A stretch of 64,000 nt of DNA, from assembly GCA_036001245.1 (NCBI GenBank), contig DASYUL010000024.1:1-64000 (forward strand), in the 5' to 3' direction. Position 1 is the first letter of the stretch. Each line of letters starts with the position of its first letter. The notes under the pieces are model-generated. The model did no database searches, had not been told where the DNA came from, and saw only the letters and a list, made by a program, of their open reading frames with translations. The stretch comes from Gp7-AA6 sp036001245. GTDB taxonomy: Bacteria; Acidobacteriota; Thermoanaerobaculia; UBA5066; Gp7-AA6. Positions 9,960-18,494 of the stretch are shown piece by piece. Position numbers and translations under genes: made by a program.

Positions 9960-11092
9960 CGCGCGGATCGCCGGCGCTCCCCGGGCTCGAGGACTTCGAG
10001 AATCGCGTCGGCCGCGCGGGCGCTCCCCCCCGGCGGTCCCAGCCGCCGGGCGACGCTCGCGAGCGCCACCCGCATCCGGCCGAGCTCCTCGGGGGATCCG
10101 AGGAGCGCCGTGGCCTCCTTTTCGAGCCGCCCCGGATGCACCTCGTCCTGGAGCAGCTCGGGGACGATCTCCATCCCCGCCACGATGTTCACGAGTGAGA
10201 TCCACGGCACCTTCACGAGCCGTTTGGCGATCGCATAGCTCGCCGCCGACGTCTTGTAGACGACGATCATCGGAGTGCCGCAGAGCGCGGTCTCGAGCGT
10301 CGCGGTGCCGGAGGCGACGAACGCGAGGTCGGCCGAGGCGATGAGGGCGTGCCGGCCGGTCGTCACGACCGGAATCCCGAGTTCGGCGGCGCCGGCGAAG
10401 AGGTGCTCCGGCAGTCCGGGGGCCTTGACCGCCGCGACGTCGAGTTCGAAGCGGCGCGCGAGCGCCTCGGCCGCCTCGAGCATCGGTTTCCAGTGCCGGC
10501 GCACTTCCGCGACGCGGCTCCCCGGCAGCAGCACGAGGCGCCGCTTCTCTCTCCGCGGAAGCGGCGGCTGCATCTCCAGCGCTTCGCGGACGTCGTCGAC
10601 GAGCGGATGCCCGGCGCACACGACGTCGGCGCCCAGTCGCCGGTAGATCTCCGTCTCGAACGGAAAGAGCGTCACGATCCGGCGCGCCATCTTCGCGATC
10701 GTGCGGGCGCGGCCGGGTCTCCAGGCCCACACCTGCGGGCTGACGTAGTAGACGATTGGCACGCCGTCGCGATGGAGCTTGCGCGCGAGGATCCCGTTGA
10801 AGTCGGGGAAGTCGATCAAGATCGCGGCGTCCGGCGGCGATCGGCGGGCCGCCGTCCGCATCCGCCCGAGCGCGCGCCAGATCGCGGGAAGCTTTTCGAC
10901 GACCTCGAGGACTCCCACGACCGAAACGGATTCGGATCGCACGATTCGCTCGAGCCCCGACCGCTCGAGTCGTTCGCCCCCCATTCCGAAAGCGGAGAGG
11001 TCGGGCCGCCGGCGCTTCAGGGCGTCGAGGAGCCGCGCGCCGTGGAGGTCGCCGGACGCCTCGCCCGCCGAGAGAAGGAGGTTCAAGCCCAC
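9956..11092 (-). CDS. lpxB: Lipid-A-disaccharide synthase
   Basis: Glycosyltransferase (GT19) joining UDP-2,3-diacylglucosamine and lipid X in lipid A synthesis. The 378 residues carry the family start LLLSAGEASGDLHG, the FPDFN segment, YYVSPQVWAWRPGR, and the GxPLVD/LLPGSR nucleotide-sugar region. It shows that the host is a diderm with LPS or a relative. Start is GTG 11092, just 2 nt from an interspersed palindrome, with no good Shine-Dalgarno. Confidence 0.93.
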   Translation of the reverse strand: MGLNLLLSAGEASGDLHGARLLDALKRRRPDLSAFGMGGERLERSGLERIVRSESVSVVGVLEVVEKLPAIWRALGRMRTAARRSPPDAAILIDFPDFNGILARKLHRDGVPIVYYVSPQVWAWRPGRARTIAKMARRIVTLFPFETEIYRRLGADVVCAGHPLVDDVREALEMQPPLPRREKRRLVLLPGSRVAEVRRHWKPMLEAAEALARRFELDVAAVKAPGLPEHLFAGAAELGIPVVTTGRHALIASADLAFVASGTATLETALCGTPMIVVYKTSAASYAIAKRLVKVPWISLVNIVAGMEIVPELLQDEVHPGRLEKEATALLGSPEELGRMRVALASVARRLGPPGGSARAADAILEVLEPGERRRSAR

Positions 11093-11094
11093 CG

Positions 11095-11168
11095 TGTCAT
11101 TCTGAGGCCCGAAGGGCCGAAGAATCTCTCGCTTTTGGGAGAGATCTTTCGCTTCGCTCAGGATGACA
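11095..11168. repeat. Interspersed palindrome (TGTCATTCTGAG type)
   Basis: Ends are TGTCATTCTGAG and CTCAGGATGACA, an almost perfect inverted repeat. Inside are CCCGAAGGGCC and a paired GAGAGATCT region. Sequences of this type (TCATTCTGAGCGAAGC...) are scattered through many bacterial genomes. It occupies the whole gap upstream of lpxB. Confidence 0.7.
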
Positions 11169-11179
11169 GAGAGGGAGTT

Positions 11180-11371
11180 TCACGGGGGAAAGGGATACAT
11201 CAGCCACGCGACGGCGAGGCCGCCGACCAGGAGCGCAGCGAGGAGAATTCCGAAGAGGCGGAGCCGGGCGCGACGCTCCTCCCGCCAGAGAAGCGCGAAG
11301 AACGCCGACACCAGGACGGCGTACACCGCCATGATGATGAAGTGATCGGTCGGGAGGAGCGCCGCCATCAC
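11180..11371 (-). CDS. Small membrane protein, unknown function
   Basis: 63 residues with two predicted hydrophobic helices (about 10-28 and 40-59) split by a basic loop rich in Arg. It overlaps the gene before it by ATGA (11371-11368), which supports it as real. No family recognised. It lies downstream of the DUF6677-like protein in a minus-strand run ending at the lpxB-side repeat. Confidence 0.6.
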   Translation of the reverse strand: MMAALLPTDHFIIMAVYAVLVSAFFALLWREERRARLRLFGILLAALLVGGLAVAWLMYPFPP

Positions 11372-11757
11372 TTCTTCCCCGCGGCGATGTCCCAGGCGTC
11401 GAGCATCAGCAGGAGATTCATCAATCCGGCGGTCAGGAGATAAGCGCAGCCGTATTCATAGGTCGGCGAGAGGATGGTCCCGCCCGGGTTGTCGGACAGG
11501 AGTCGCGCGGCGATGTTCAGCAGGCCGGTGCCCGACACCGCGAAGGTCGCGAGGATCGTCAGCGGCTGCGAGCGGTCGATCGTGTAGAGGCGACCTTCGA
11601 ACGAGAGGCCGAGGAGGAACATCGCGGTCACGATCGCAGCATAGGCGAGCGCGGTCTTGCGCCGCCCGAGAACCGCGTGGCCGAGTCCCGGGAAGATCCA
11701 CGCGAGGAGCGCCGCGACGGCGGGATGGATCCGGCGGGGAGAGACCTGCGCGCTCAA
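11368..11757 (-). CDS. Multi-pass membrane protein (DUF6677-like)
   Basis: 129 residues with about four hydrophobic segments. The N-terminus HPAVAALLAWIFPGLGHAVLGRR is a TM2/DUF6677-type motif seen in small acidobacterial membrane proteins. Function unknown. Both ends overlap the neighbouring genes by ATGA, so it belongs to the HIT-DUF6677-small membrane protein operon. Confidence 0.7.
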   Translation of the reverse strand: MSAQVSPRRIHPAVAALLAWIFPGLGHAVLGRRKTALAYAAIVTAMFLLGLSFEGRLYTIDRSQPLTILATFAVSGTGLLNIAARLLSDNPGGTILSPTYEYGCAYLLTAGLMNLLLMLDAWDIAAGKK

Positions 11758-12245
11758 CGGTCGGCTCCGGCGAAGCGAGGCGCAAGCCGCCGCAGCGTGA
11801 CGGACAGCTCTTCCGGTACGACCCTCACGTCTCCGGCGACGGTCATGAAGTTCGTGTCCCCCTTCCAGCGCGGCACGATGTGGACGTGGTAGTGATCGGA
11901 GACACCCGCCCCCGCCGCAGACCCGAGGTTCACCCCGATATTCAGCCCGTCGGTGCGGTACTCCTCCGAGAGGATCTTCTCGGCCCGCGCGACCGTCGTG
12001 ACGAGCTCGGAGAGGGTCGCCGCCTCCGAGTCGGACAGGCGCGCCTGGTGCTCGTAGGGCGCGACCATCAGGTGCCCATTCGTGTAGGGATATCGGTTCA
12101 ACAGAACGAAAACCCGGCGCCCGCGAAAAACGACGAGAGACTCCTCATCGTTCTTTGACGCCGCGGCCTCGCAGAAAATGCAGCCATCCGGTCTCTCCGC
12201 CACGAGGTACTCGTAACGCCAGGGAGCGAAGAGGACTTCCGGCAT
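11754..12245 (-). CDS. HIT-family nucleotide hydrolase/phosphorylase
   Basis: 163 residues. The histidine triad is HYHVHIVPRW near residue 121, with the active-site His in the centre. Cys22 and Cys25 (IFCEA region has only one clear CxxC partner) are not a full zinc site. The length and the start (WRYEYL...CIFC) match Ap4A phosphorylase-like HIT proteins of bacteria, which cleave dinucleoside polyphosphates or AMP conjugates. The substrate cannot be told from sequence. It overlaps the membrane-protein gene downstream by ATGA. Confidence 0.85.
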   Translation of the reverse strand: MPEVLFAPWRYEYLVAERPDGCIFCEAAASKNDEESLVVFRGRRVFVLLNRYPYTNGHLMVAPYEHQARLSDSEAATLSELVTTVARAEKILSEEYRTDGLNIGVNLGSAAGAGVSDHYHVHIVPRWKGDTNFMTVAGDVRVVPEELSVTLRRLAPRFAGADR

Positions 12246-12327
12246 TCGTAGCTGTCAGCTCTCAGCTCTCAGCTCTCAGCTGCCCAGGGACCTCCTGAGC
12301 TGATCGCTGATGGCTGATCGCTGATCG
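12246..12327. repeat. 7-bp-period tandem repeats between HU gene and HIT gene
   Basis: The gap consists of two runs with a 7-bp period: AGCTCTC repeated three times (from about 12255) and GCTGATC/GCTGATG repeated four times (about 12300-12328). No gene or terminator is seen in it. Other heptamer runs occur at several gene ends in this window. Confidence 0.8.
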
Positions 12328-12603
12328 CTATTTATTGATCAGCTCCTTCAGCTCTTTTCCCGGCTTGAAATAGGGGATCTTCTTTGCTGGAACGGAAACC
12401 TTGACGCCGGTCTTCGGGTTGCGTCCGATGCGGGCGCCGCGCTCCCGGAGCCGGAACGAGCCGAAGCCGCGCAGCTCGATCTTCTGTCCACCCTTCAGGG
12501 AGTGGATGATCGCCTCGAAGATCGTGTCCACGATCGCCTCGGCCTGCTTCTTCGTAACGTCCGTCGCGACCGCCACGCGCTCGATCAGTTCGGCCTTCGT
12601 CAT
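12328..12603 (-). CDS. HU/IHF-family DNA-binding protein
   Basis: 91-residue nucleoid protein. It has the two N-terminal helices (MTKAELIERVAVAT), the central FGSFRLRERGARIGRNPKTG block and the DNA-intercalating arm with NPKTG and Pro. The order next to rpsA (S1) is that of ihfB in many Gram-negatives, so it could be an IHF-beta-type subunit, but HU and IHF cannot be separated safely here. A good Shine-Dalgarno (TTTGGAGG) lies 7 nt before the ATG at 12603. Confidence 0.92.
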   Translation of the reverse strand: MTKAELIERVAVATDVTKKQAEAIVDTIFEAIIHSLKGGQKIELRGFGSFRLRERGARIGRNPKTGVKVSVPAKKIPYFKPGKELKELINK

Positions 12604-12661
12604 CGCAACGCCTCCAAACCCGTAGGACTGAGCGGATTACGCGTTCGGGTTTTCGACCGAC

Positions 12662-14506
12662 TTACGTCTTGGGCTCTTCCGTCTTCTTCCGGGCGCGGCG
12701 CTTCTTCGGCGCAGCTTCGCCTTCAGCGCCTTCGTCGGGCGCTTGCGCCGCCGGGGGTTCCGCCGACGCCTCGGGCGCGGGGGCCTTCGCTCCCGCCTCG
12801 GCCGCGGGTAGCGGGGATACCTCCGGCGCGACTTCTCCCGCGGTCGCTGCCGGCGCCGCTTCGAGCGGCTGCCCGCCCTCGTCCACGCCGGAGAGCCCGA
12901 TCTTCATCTCGCCGTCATCGATGCGCAGGATTCGCACGCGGATCGGGTCGCCCTCGTGATAGTGCTCCTGGGGCTTCTCGCCCCGAGGCAGCGGCGTCTC
13001 CGAAACGTGCATCAGGCCCTCGATGAGGCCTTCGATCTGGACGAAAACCCCGAAGTCGGCGATCCGGGTCACGACGCCGTCCACGACCGCGCCCGGCTCG
13101 TGCTTCTCGCGAAAGGTCTGGAAGTCGTTCGGCTGAAATTCCTTGATCGAGAGCGAGATCCGCCGGTTCTCTTCGTCGATCGACGTGATGATCGCCTCGA
13201 CCTCGTCGCCCTTCCTCAGGACCTCGGATGGGTGCTTGATGCGCTTCGTCCACGACATATCCGAGACGTGGACGAGCCCGTCGACCCCCTCCTCGATCTC
13301 GACGAACGCTCCGAAGTCCGTGAGGTTGCGGACCTTGCCGTTCACGCGGCTGCCGATCGCGTACTTCTGGACAACGGACACCCACGGGTCCGGGAGCGTG
13401 TCCTTCAGAGAGAGCGAGATCCGCCGGGCGTCCGGATTGACATCGGAGACGACGGCCTCGACCTGGTCCCCCGGGGACACCAGCTTCGAGGGGTTCTTGA
13501 CCTTCTTCGACCAGCTCATCTCCGACACGTGCACGAGGCCCTCGACGCCCTCTTCGAGCTCCACGAAGGCGCCGTAGTCGGTCACGTTGGTGACGCGGCC
13601 GGACACGCGCGAGCCCGCCGGGTACTTACTCGGCACGTGCACCCACGGGTCTTCCGTGAGCTGCTTGGTGCCGAGCGAGACGCGCTCAGTCTCGCGATCG
13701 AACTTCAGGACGACGACGTCGATCTCGTCGCCGACCTTCACGAGGTCGGAGGGATGGTTCACGCGCCCCCAGGACATGTCCGTGACGTGGAGGAGCCCGT
13801 CCAGGCCGCCGAGGTCGACGAACGCGCCGTAGTCGGTCAGGTTCTTCACGGTGCCCCGGAGCACGCGCCCCTCTTCCAGGAGCTGCAGAGTCTCGCGCTT
13901 GCGCGCCTCCTGCTCGATCTCGACGACCGCCTTGCGGGAGAGGACGATGTTCCCGCGCTTCTTGTCGACCGAGATGACCTTGAAGTCGAGCTCCTTGCCG
14001 CGGAGCGACTCCAGGTTCTTGACCGGCTTGACGTCCACGAGGGATCCGGGAAGAAACGCTTTGACGCCGATATCGACGGCCAGCCCCCCCTTGATCCGGT
14101 CGATGACCCGGCCGCGGACGGTCGAGCCCGAGCGGTAGGACCGCTCGACCTCGTCCCAGACCTTCATCTTCTCGGCCTTGTCCTTGGAGAGGACGACGTA
14201 GCCGTTCTGATCCTCGGTCCTCTCGAGGAGGACGTCGACCGTATCTCCCTGGTGGACGGTGACGTTGCCCGAAAAGTCGGTGAACTCGGCTAAGGAGATG
14301 ATGCCTTCGGACTTGTACCCGATGTCGACGATGACCTCGGAGGGAGTGATCGCGAGCACGCGGCCGCGGATGATCTGCCCCTCCTGGAGGTTCTTGAACG
14401 AGTTTTCGTACTGAGCCAGCAGGTGCTCGTATTCCTGCGGCGAGAGTTCCTCTTCGACTTGCATCGGTTCGGTCTGGCGACCCCCTTTGTCGTTTTCACC
14501 CGGCAT
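12662..14506 (-). CDS. rpsA: 30S ribosomal protein S1
   Basis: 614 residues with six S1 (OB-fold) domains. The first two, which bind the ribosome in E. coli S1, are divergent; the last four carry the typical YGAFV-LEEGVEGLVHVSEMSW pattern. A C-terminal tail of about 60 residues is rich in Ala/Pro/Glu and ends in Lys/Arg. It promotes mRNA recruitment to the 30S subunit. The cmk-rpsA-ihf order is conserved. A strong own promoter lies at 14547-14576. Confidence 0.95.
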   Translation of the reverse strand: MPGENDKGGRQTEPMQVEEELSPQEYEHLLAQYENSFKNLQEGQIIRGRVLAITPSEVIVDIGYKSEGIISLAEFTDFSGNVTVHQGDTVDVLLERTEDQNGYVVLSKDKAEKMKVWDEVERSYRSGSTVRGRVIDRIKGGLAVDIGVKAFLPGSLVDVKPVKNLESLRGKELDFKVISVDKKRGNIVLSRKAVVEIEQEARKRETLQLLEEGRVLRGTVKNLTDYGAFVDLGGLDGLLHVTDMSWGRVNHPSDLVKVGDEIDVVVLKFDRETERVSLGTKQLTEDPWVHVPSKYPAGSRVSGRVTNVTDYGAFVELEEGVEGLVHVSEMSWSKKVKNPSKLVSPGDQVEAVVSDVNPDARRISLSLKDTLPDPWVSVVQKYAIGSRVNGKVRNLTDFGAFVEIEEGVDGLVHVSDMSWTKRIKHPSEVLRKGDEVEAIITSIDEENRRISLSIKEFQPNDFQTFREKHEPGAVVDGVVTRIADFGVFVQIEGLIEGLMHVSETPLPRGEKPQEHYHEGDPIRVRILRIDDGEMKIGLSGVDEGGQPLEAAPAATAGEVAPEVSPLPAAEAGAKAPAPEASAEPPAAQAPDEGAEGEAAPKKRRARKKTEEPKT

Positions 14507-14546
14507 GGAACAGGGATGACCCCCTCATAAGTCTCTGAAAACGCGA

Positions 14547-14576
14547 AATATACTTTGCGGCCTCGAACGGAGTCAA
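14547..14576 (-). promoter_or_regulatory. Sigma70-type promoter of rpsA
   Basis: Minus strand: -35 TTGACT (14576-14571), 18-bp spacer, -10 TATATT (14552-14547). The -35 overlaps the cmk stop codon. The predicted message has a leader of about 30 nt with AGGGGG well upstream of the ATG. Confidence 0.75.
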
Positions 14577-15274
14577 CCGGCTCGGGTCCCGGATCCGGTC
14601 GGAGACCCGGCCCGAACGCGGGCTTCGAGCTCGTCCACGATCTCCTCGACCGTCCGGCGGCCGGTATCCACCACGGTGTAAGTCTCGTCGACGGTCAGGG
14701 GGGAGTCGCGGCGCGTCGAGTCCGCGTAATCCCGTCGCTCGATGTCCGCCCGGACCTCATCCAGGGATTGAGGAGTGCCCCGTTCCGCGAGCTCCCGGGC
14801 GCGCCTCTCCGCTCGGACGTCGAGCGGCGCCGTCAGAAAGAACTTGTGGGGGGTGTCGGGGAAAACCCGCGTTCCGATGTCCCTTCCCTCGAGAACTCCT
14901 CCCCGCTCGGCCGCGAGCCGCCGCTGCTCCGCGACGAGGCGTCGCCGGACCGCGGGAATCGCCGAGACCGCCGAGGCGTAGCGCGAGACCTCCGGGAGCC
15001 GGATCGCTTCGGAGATGTCTCGCCCGTCGAGCCGGATCCGCGTCTCCCCGCCCGAGACGTCGAGGTCGATCGCGGCCGCCCCCGCGATCGCGGCGACCGG
15101 GGCGGGGTCCGCGATCGGAAAAGCAATTCCGCGGTCGCGCGCCGCCAGACCGATGGCGCGATACATCGCCCCGGTGTCGATATAGGGGACGCCGAGGCGC
15201 GCCGCCAGCGCTCGGGCGACGGTGGACTTCCCGGCGCCCGACGGCCCGTCGATCGCGACGATGGGTGAGGTCAA
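14573..15274 (-). CDS. cmk: Cytidylate kinase
   Basis: Phosphorylates CMP/dCMP. The P-loop is IDGPSGAGKST near residues 8-18, followed by YIDTGAMYRA and the RDIGTRVFPD motif. 233 residues is normal. The start overlaps the stop of the pseudouridine synthase gene (ATGA at 15274-15271), so the two are likely translated together. Confidence 0.95.
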   Translation of the reverse strand: MTSPIVAIDGPSGAGKSTVARALAARLGVPYIDTGAMYRAIGLAARDRGIAFPIADPAPVAAIAGAAAIDLDVSGGETRIRLDGRDISEAIRLPEVSRYASAVSAIPAVRRRLVAEQRRLAAERGGVLEGRDIGTRVFPDTPHKFFLTAPLDVRAERRARELAERGTPQSLDEVRADIERRDYADSTRRDSPLTVDETYTVVDTGRRTVEEIVDELEARVRAGSPTGSGTRAG

Positions 15275-16035
15275 CGCGGTGTCCGTGAATGCAGCGATTC
15301 AGCGTTGACCCCGCGGAGCTTCTCGACCTCGAAGCGCGAGAGCGGCCGCCAGGCGCCGGTCGGCAGGCGATCGTCCCGGATCGGTCCGATCGCGACGCGC
15401 TTCAGCTTGGAGACGGGATGTCCGATCGCGTCGAACATCCTCCGGATCTGCCGCGTACGGCCCTCCTGCAGGACCACGCGGAGCCACGAGTTGCCTTCGC
15501 CGCCGCGCGCCGTGGTCGAGACCCTCTCGATCCGGGCGGCGCGGGTCGGCCGGCCGTCGAGCGGGATCCCGCGGCGCAGGCGCTCGAGCTGCGCTTCTGT
15601 GGGCACGCCCGAGACCTTGACGCTGTACTCCTTCGGACACCCGGTCGAGGGGTGAGTCACGAGGCGCGCGAGCTCGCCGTCGTTCGTCAGGAGGAGGAGC
15701 CCCTCGGTCTGGACGTCGAGGCGCCCGACCGGCTTCACCTTGCCGCGGAGAGCCGGCGGCAGCAGATCCAGGACCGTATTTCGGCCCTCCGGATCGTCGA
15801 CGGTCGTCACGTAACCCTTCGGCTTGTTCAGCAGGACGTAGGACTTGCCGCCGGTGCGCGGATGGAGCCGCTTTCCGTCGACCCGCACGGCGTCGCGCTC
15901 CGGGTCGGCGCGGAAGCCCAACCCGACGACCCGACCGTTGACCTTGACCCGCCCCTCGCGGATCCACTCCTCCGCTTCCCGGCGCGAGGCGAGACTCGCG
16001 TCGGCGATGATCTTCTGGACCCGGACGGGAGGCAC
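15271..16035 (-). CDS. rluB: RsuA/RluB-family 23S rRNA pseudouridine synthase
   Basis: 254 residues: an N-terminal S4 RNA-binding domain (RVQKIIADASLASRREAEEWI) and the catalytic domain with the GRLDVQTEGLLLLTNDG motif that contains the nucleophilic Asp, then the KEY and RQIRRMF motifs. The scpA-scpB-rluB-cmk order favours RluB (E. coli Psi2605 enzyme) over RsuA or RluE. Start is GTG 16035. Confidence 0.88.
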   Translation of the reverse strand: MPPVRVQKIIADASLASRREAEEWIREGRVKVNGRVVGLGFRADPERDAVRVDGKRLHPRTGGKSYVLLNKPKGYVTTVDDPEGRNTVLDLLPPALRGKVKPVGRLDVQTEGLLLLTNDGELARLVTHPSTGCPKEYSVKVSGVPTEAQLERLRRGIPLDGRPTRAARIERVSTTARGGEGNSWLRVVLQEGRTRQIRRMFDAIGHPVSKLKRVAIGPIRDDRLPTGAWRPLSRFEVEKLRGVNAESLHSRTPR

Positions 16036-16038
16036 TCC

Positions 16039-16716
16039 TCAGGCGCTCTCGTCGTCGGCGGGTTCCTCCGGCGGGACCGCGGGCTCGGTCGCAACGACTC
16101 CGGATTCGGGAGTCGCCTCGACCGTCGCCGCGAGATCCTCGTCGAGCTCCTCGGGCTTGGGCAGGTCCGTCAGCTCGTTCAAGCCGAAGCGCACGAGGAA
16201 CTCGCGGGTCGTGCGGTAGAGGAACGGCGTCCCCACGACCGCCTTTCGCCCCGCCGTGGTCACGAGCTTCTTCTCGAGCAGCGTCGTCAGGACGCTCGAG
16301 GAATTGACTCCCCGGACGTCCTGGATCTCCGGCAGCGTGATCGGCTGGCGGTACGCGATGATCGCGAGGGTCTCGAGCGCCGCGAGCGAGAGGCGGCTCC
16401 TCTCGGTGACCTCGTGGAACCGCCGCAGGAGGGAGTCGAACTCGGGCCGCGTGACGTAGCGCCAGCCGCCGGCGACGCGCTCGAGGCGCACGCCGCGCGT
16501 GGAAACGTCGGCCTCTTCCGCGAGAGAGGCGAGCGCGGCCGCGACCGCGGCCGGCTCCGCTTCGAGCGCTTCGGCGAGCTCCGCGTCGCGGACCGGCCGC
16601 GCGGAGGAGAAGAGCAGCGCCTCGAGCGCCGGGCGGATCCTGCGGACGCTCGACTCGCGCGGGGGCCGCTCGGGAGACTCTTCGCCGATTGGAGCCGGCG
16701 TCGTCGTTTCTTCCAA
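16039..16716 (-). CDS. scpB: Segregation and condensation protein B
   Basis: 225 residues. Two winged-helix domains (about 25-190) with the typical LEALETLAIIAYRQPIT and RGVNSSSVLTTLLEKKL motifs. It binds ScpA and forms the non-SMC part of bacterial condensin. The C-terminus is a poorly conserved acidic/Pro tail. Start is TTG 16716, 2 nt after the scpA stop. Confidence 0.92.
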   Translation of the reverse strand: MEETTTPAPIGEESPERPPRESSVRRIRPALEALLFSSARPVRDAELAEALEAEPAAVAAALASLAEEADVSTRGVRLERVAGGWRYVTRPEFDSLLRRFHEVTERSRLSLAALETLAIIAYRQPITLPEIQDVRGVNSSSVLTTLLEKKLVTTAGRKAVVGTPFLYRTTREFLVRFGLNELTDLPKPEELDEDLAATVEATPESGVVATEPAVPPEEPADDESA

Positions 16717-16717
16717 C

Positions 16718-17482
16718 TTACTGATAAGTATCCCGCACGTCCGCCGCGCTGAAGACGACGTCGGTCCGCGTCACGTGGATCTCGCCGAACGCGACCTTCT
16801 GGAAGGCGCGCGCCACACCGAGCCGGATGAGCTCGAGGAAAGCGAGGAACGCGGTGACCGCCTCCGCGCGGAGCGCCATCTCCCCGAAGAACTCGAGAAG
16901 CGGGACCGTCCGGCGCTCGTCCAGCCGCGCGAGCAGCTGCTCCATCTTCTCGCGCACGGAGAACCGCTGGTGCCGGATCTCGAGCGCCGCCGGATGCGCG
17001 AGCCGGTACCGCTCGGTCACCTCGCGGAACGCGCCGATCAGGTCGAAGAGCGAAACCTCGAGGGTCTCCCCCTCGGGCGAGGAGGGCGGCGCGATCGGCG
17101 GCCGCGGCCACAGACCCGCGCGCAGGGCGTCCACCTCGTACAGCGTTTCCGCCGCCTCCTTGTAGCGCTGGTATTCGAGGAGCCGCCGCTGCAGGTCTTC
17201 GAGCGGACTCTCTTCCGGCTCCCCCGGCGCCCTCGGCAGCAGCATCCGCGACTTGATGTAAATGAGCTCCGCCGCCATCGCGACGTACTCCGATGCGACG
17301 TCGAGGTCGAGCTCTCGCATTGCGTCCAGATAGGCCGTGTACTGCTCGGTAATGTCGGCGATCGGGATGTCGGTAATCGACACCTCGTTGACGCGGATCA
17401 GGTGCAGCAGCAGGTCGAACGGGCCCGAGAAGGCCGCGATCGCGATCGGCGGGAGGGCGCGCTCGGCCGTTTCGTCAGTCAT
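16718..17482 (-). CDS. scpA: Segregation and condensation protein A
   Basis: 254-residue kleisin of the SMC complex. The N-terminus FSGPFDLLLHLIRVNEVSITDIPIADI and the EYVAMAAELIYIKSRMLLP helix are diagnostic. It bridges SMC heads and ScpB. scpB follows after one nucleotide. trpS precedes it by 7 nt, so they are probably one operon. Confidence 0.93.
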   Translation of the reverse strand: MTDETAERALPPIAIAAFSGPFDLLLHLIRVNEVSITDIPIADITEQYTAYLDAMRELDLDVASEYVAMAAELIYIKSRMLLPRAPGEPEESPLEDLQRRLLEYQRYKEAAETLYEVDALRAGLWPRPPIAPPSSPEGETLEVSLFDLIGAFREVTERYRLAHPAALEIRHQRFSVREKMEQLLARLDERRTVPLLEFFGEMALRAEAVTAFLAFLELIRLGVARAFQKVAFGEIHVTRTDVVFSAADVRDTYQ

Positions 17483-17489
17483 CAGGACC

Positions 17490-18494
17490 TCACGGCTCTG
17501 GACTCAGTCGGACGGCTTCCCGTACTCGCTCCATGGTCTCCTCCGCCACGGCCCGCGCCGTCGCGTCCCCCGCGTGCAGCACGTCCCGCACGACGTCGCC
17601 GGGCATCGCGAGTAGGCTGGCCCGCTTCTGGCGAATTGGCTCCAGCGCGGGGTTCATATTCGAGATCAGGTGCTTCTTGCAGTCGACGCAGCCGCGCGCG
17701 GCGGTTCGGCACTCGCGGTCGACGATCGCGACCTCCTCGGGCGGGGAGAAGAGGACGTGAAAGGGGAAGAGGTTGCAGACGTCCGGGTTGCCCGGGTCCT
17801 GACGGCGCACTCGCGCGGGGTCGGTCACCATCGCCATGACCTTCTCGGCCACGCTCTCCGCGGGTTCGGAGACCCCGATCGTGTTGTTGTACGACTTCGA
17901 CATCTTGCGTCCGTCGACGCCGTTGACCTTCGGCGTCGGCGTGTAGAGCGCCTTCGGCTCCGGGAACACCGGGCCGTAGAGGGAGTTAAAGCGGCGGACG
18001 ATCTCGCGGCAGATCTCGAGGTGGCTCGCCTGGTCCTCGCCGACCGGAACGAAGTTCGACCGGTAGAGGGCGATGTCCGCGGTCATCAAGACCGGGTATC
18101 CGAGGAAGCCGTGGGTGGCGAGGTCTCGCGATCTCAGCGCCTCGATCTGGTCCTTGTAGGTCGGCACGCGTTCCAGCCATCCGAGCGGCGTGATCATCGA
18201 AAAGTAGAGCGCGAGCTCCGCGTGCTGCGGAACCCGCGACTGCAGGAAGATCGTCGCGCGCTCCGGGTCGAGGCCGACGGCGAGCCAGTCGAGGACGGCT
18301 TCGCGCGTGTAGGCGGCGAGCGCCGCCGTGTCGGCGTAGTCGGTGGTCAGCGCATGCAGGTCCGCGACGAAGAAGAAACACTGGAAGCTCGCGGAGTTCT
18401 GGAGGTCGACCCAGTTCTTGACGGCGCCGAAATAGTTGCCGAGGTGAACGCGGCCCGTGGGCCGCAGGCCGGACAGGACGACCGGCTCGTTCAC
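17490..18494 (-). CDS. trpS: Tryptophanyl-tRNA synthetase
   Basis: Class I enzyme charging tRNA-Trp. 334 residues with the HIGH-type motif GRVHLGN (about 13-19) and KMSKS (RKMSKSYNN, about residue 198). The usual Asp recognising the Trp indole is in the region LMTADIALYRSNFVPVGEDQ. It overlaps the M50 protease gene by 4 nt; the trpS-scpA-scpB grouping and an upstream site-2 protease gene recur in many phyla. Confidence 0.95.
   Translation of the reverse strand: MNEPVVLSGLRPTGRVHLGNYFGAVKNWVDLQNSASFQCFFFVADLHALTTDYADTAALAAYTREAVLDWLAVGLDPERATIFLQSRVPQHAELALYFSMITPLGWLERVPTYKDQIEALRSRDLATHGFLGYPVLMTADIALYRSNFVPVGEDQASHLEICREIVRRFNSLYGPVFPEPKALYTPTPKVNGVDGRKMSKSYNNTIGVSEPAESVAEKVMAMVTDPARVRRQDPGNPDVCNLFPFHVLFSPPEEVAIVDRECRTAARGCVDCKKHLISNMNPALEPIRQKRASLLAMPGDVVRDVLHAGDATARAVAEETMERVREAVRLSPEP

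Noticed and set aside
9960..10730. Long frame above the ABC exporter
   Set aside because: It lies over lpxB in another frame and has no similarity to ABC exporters.
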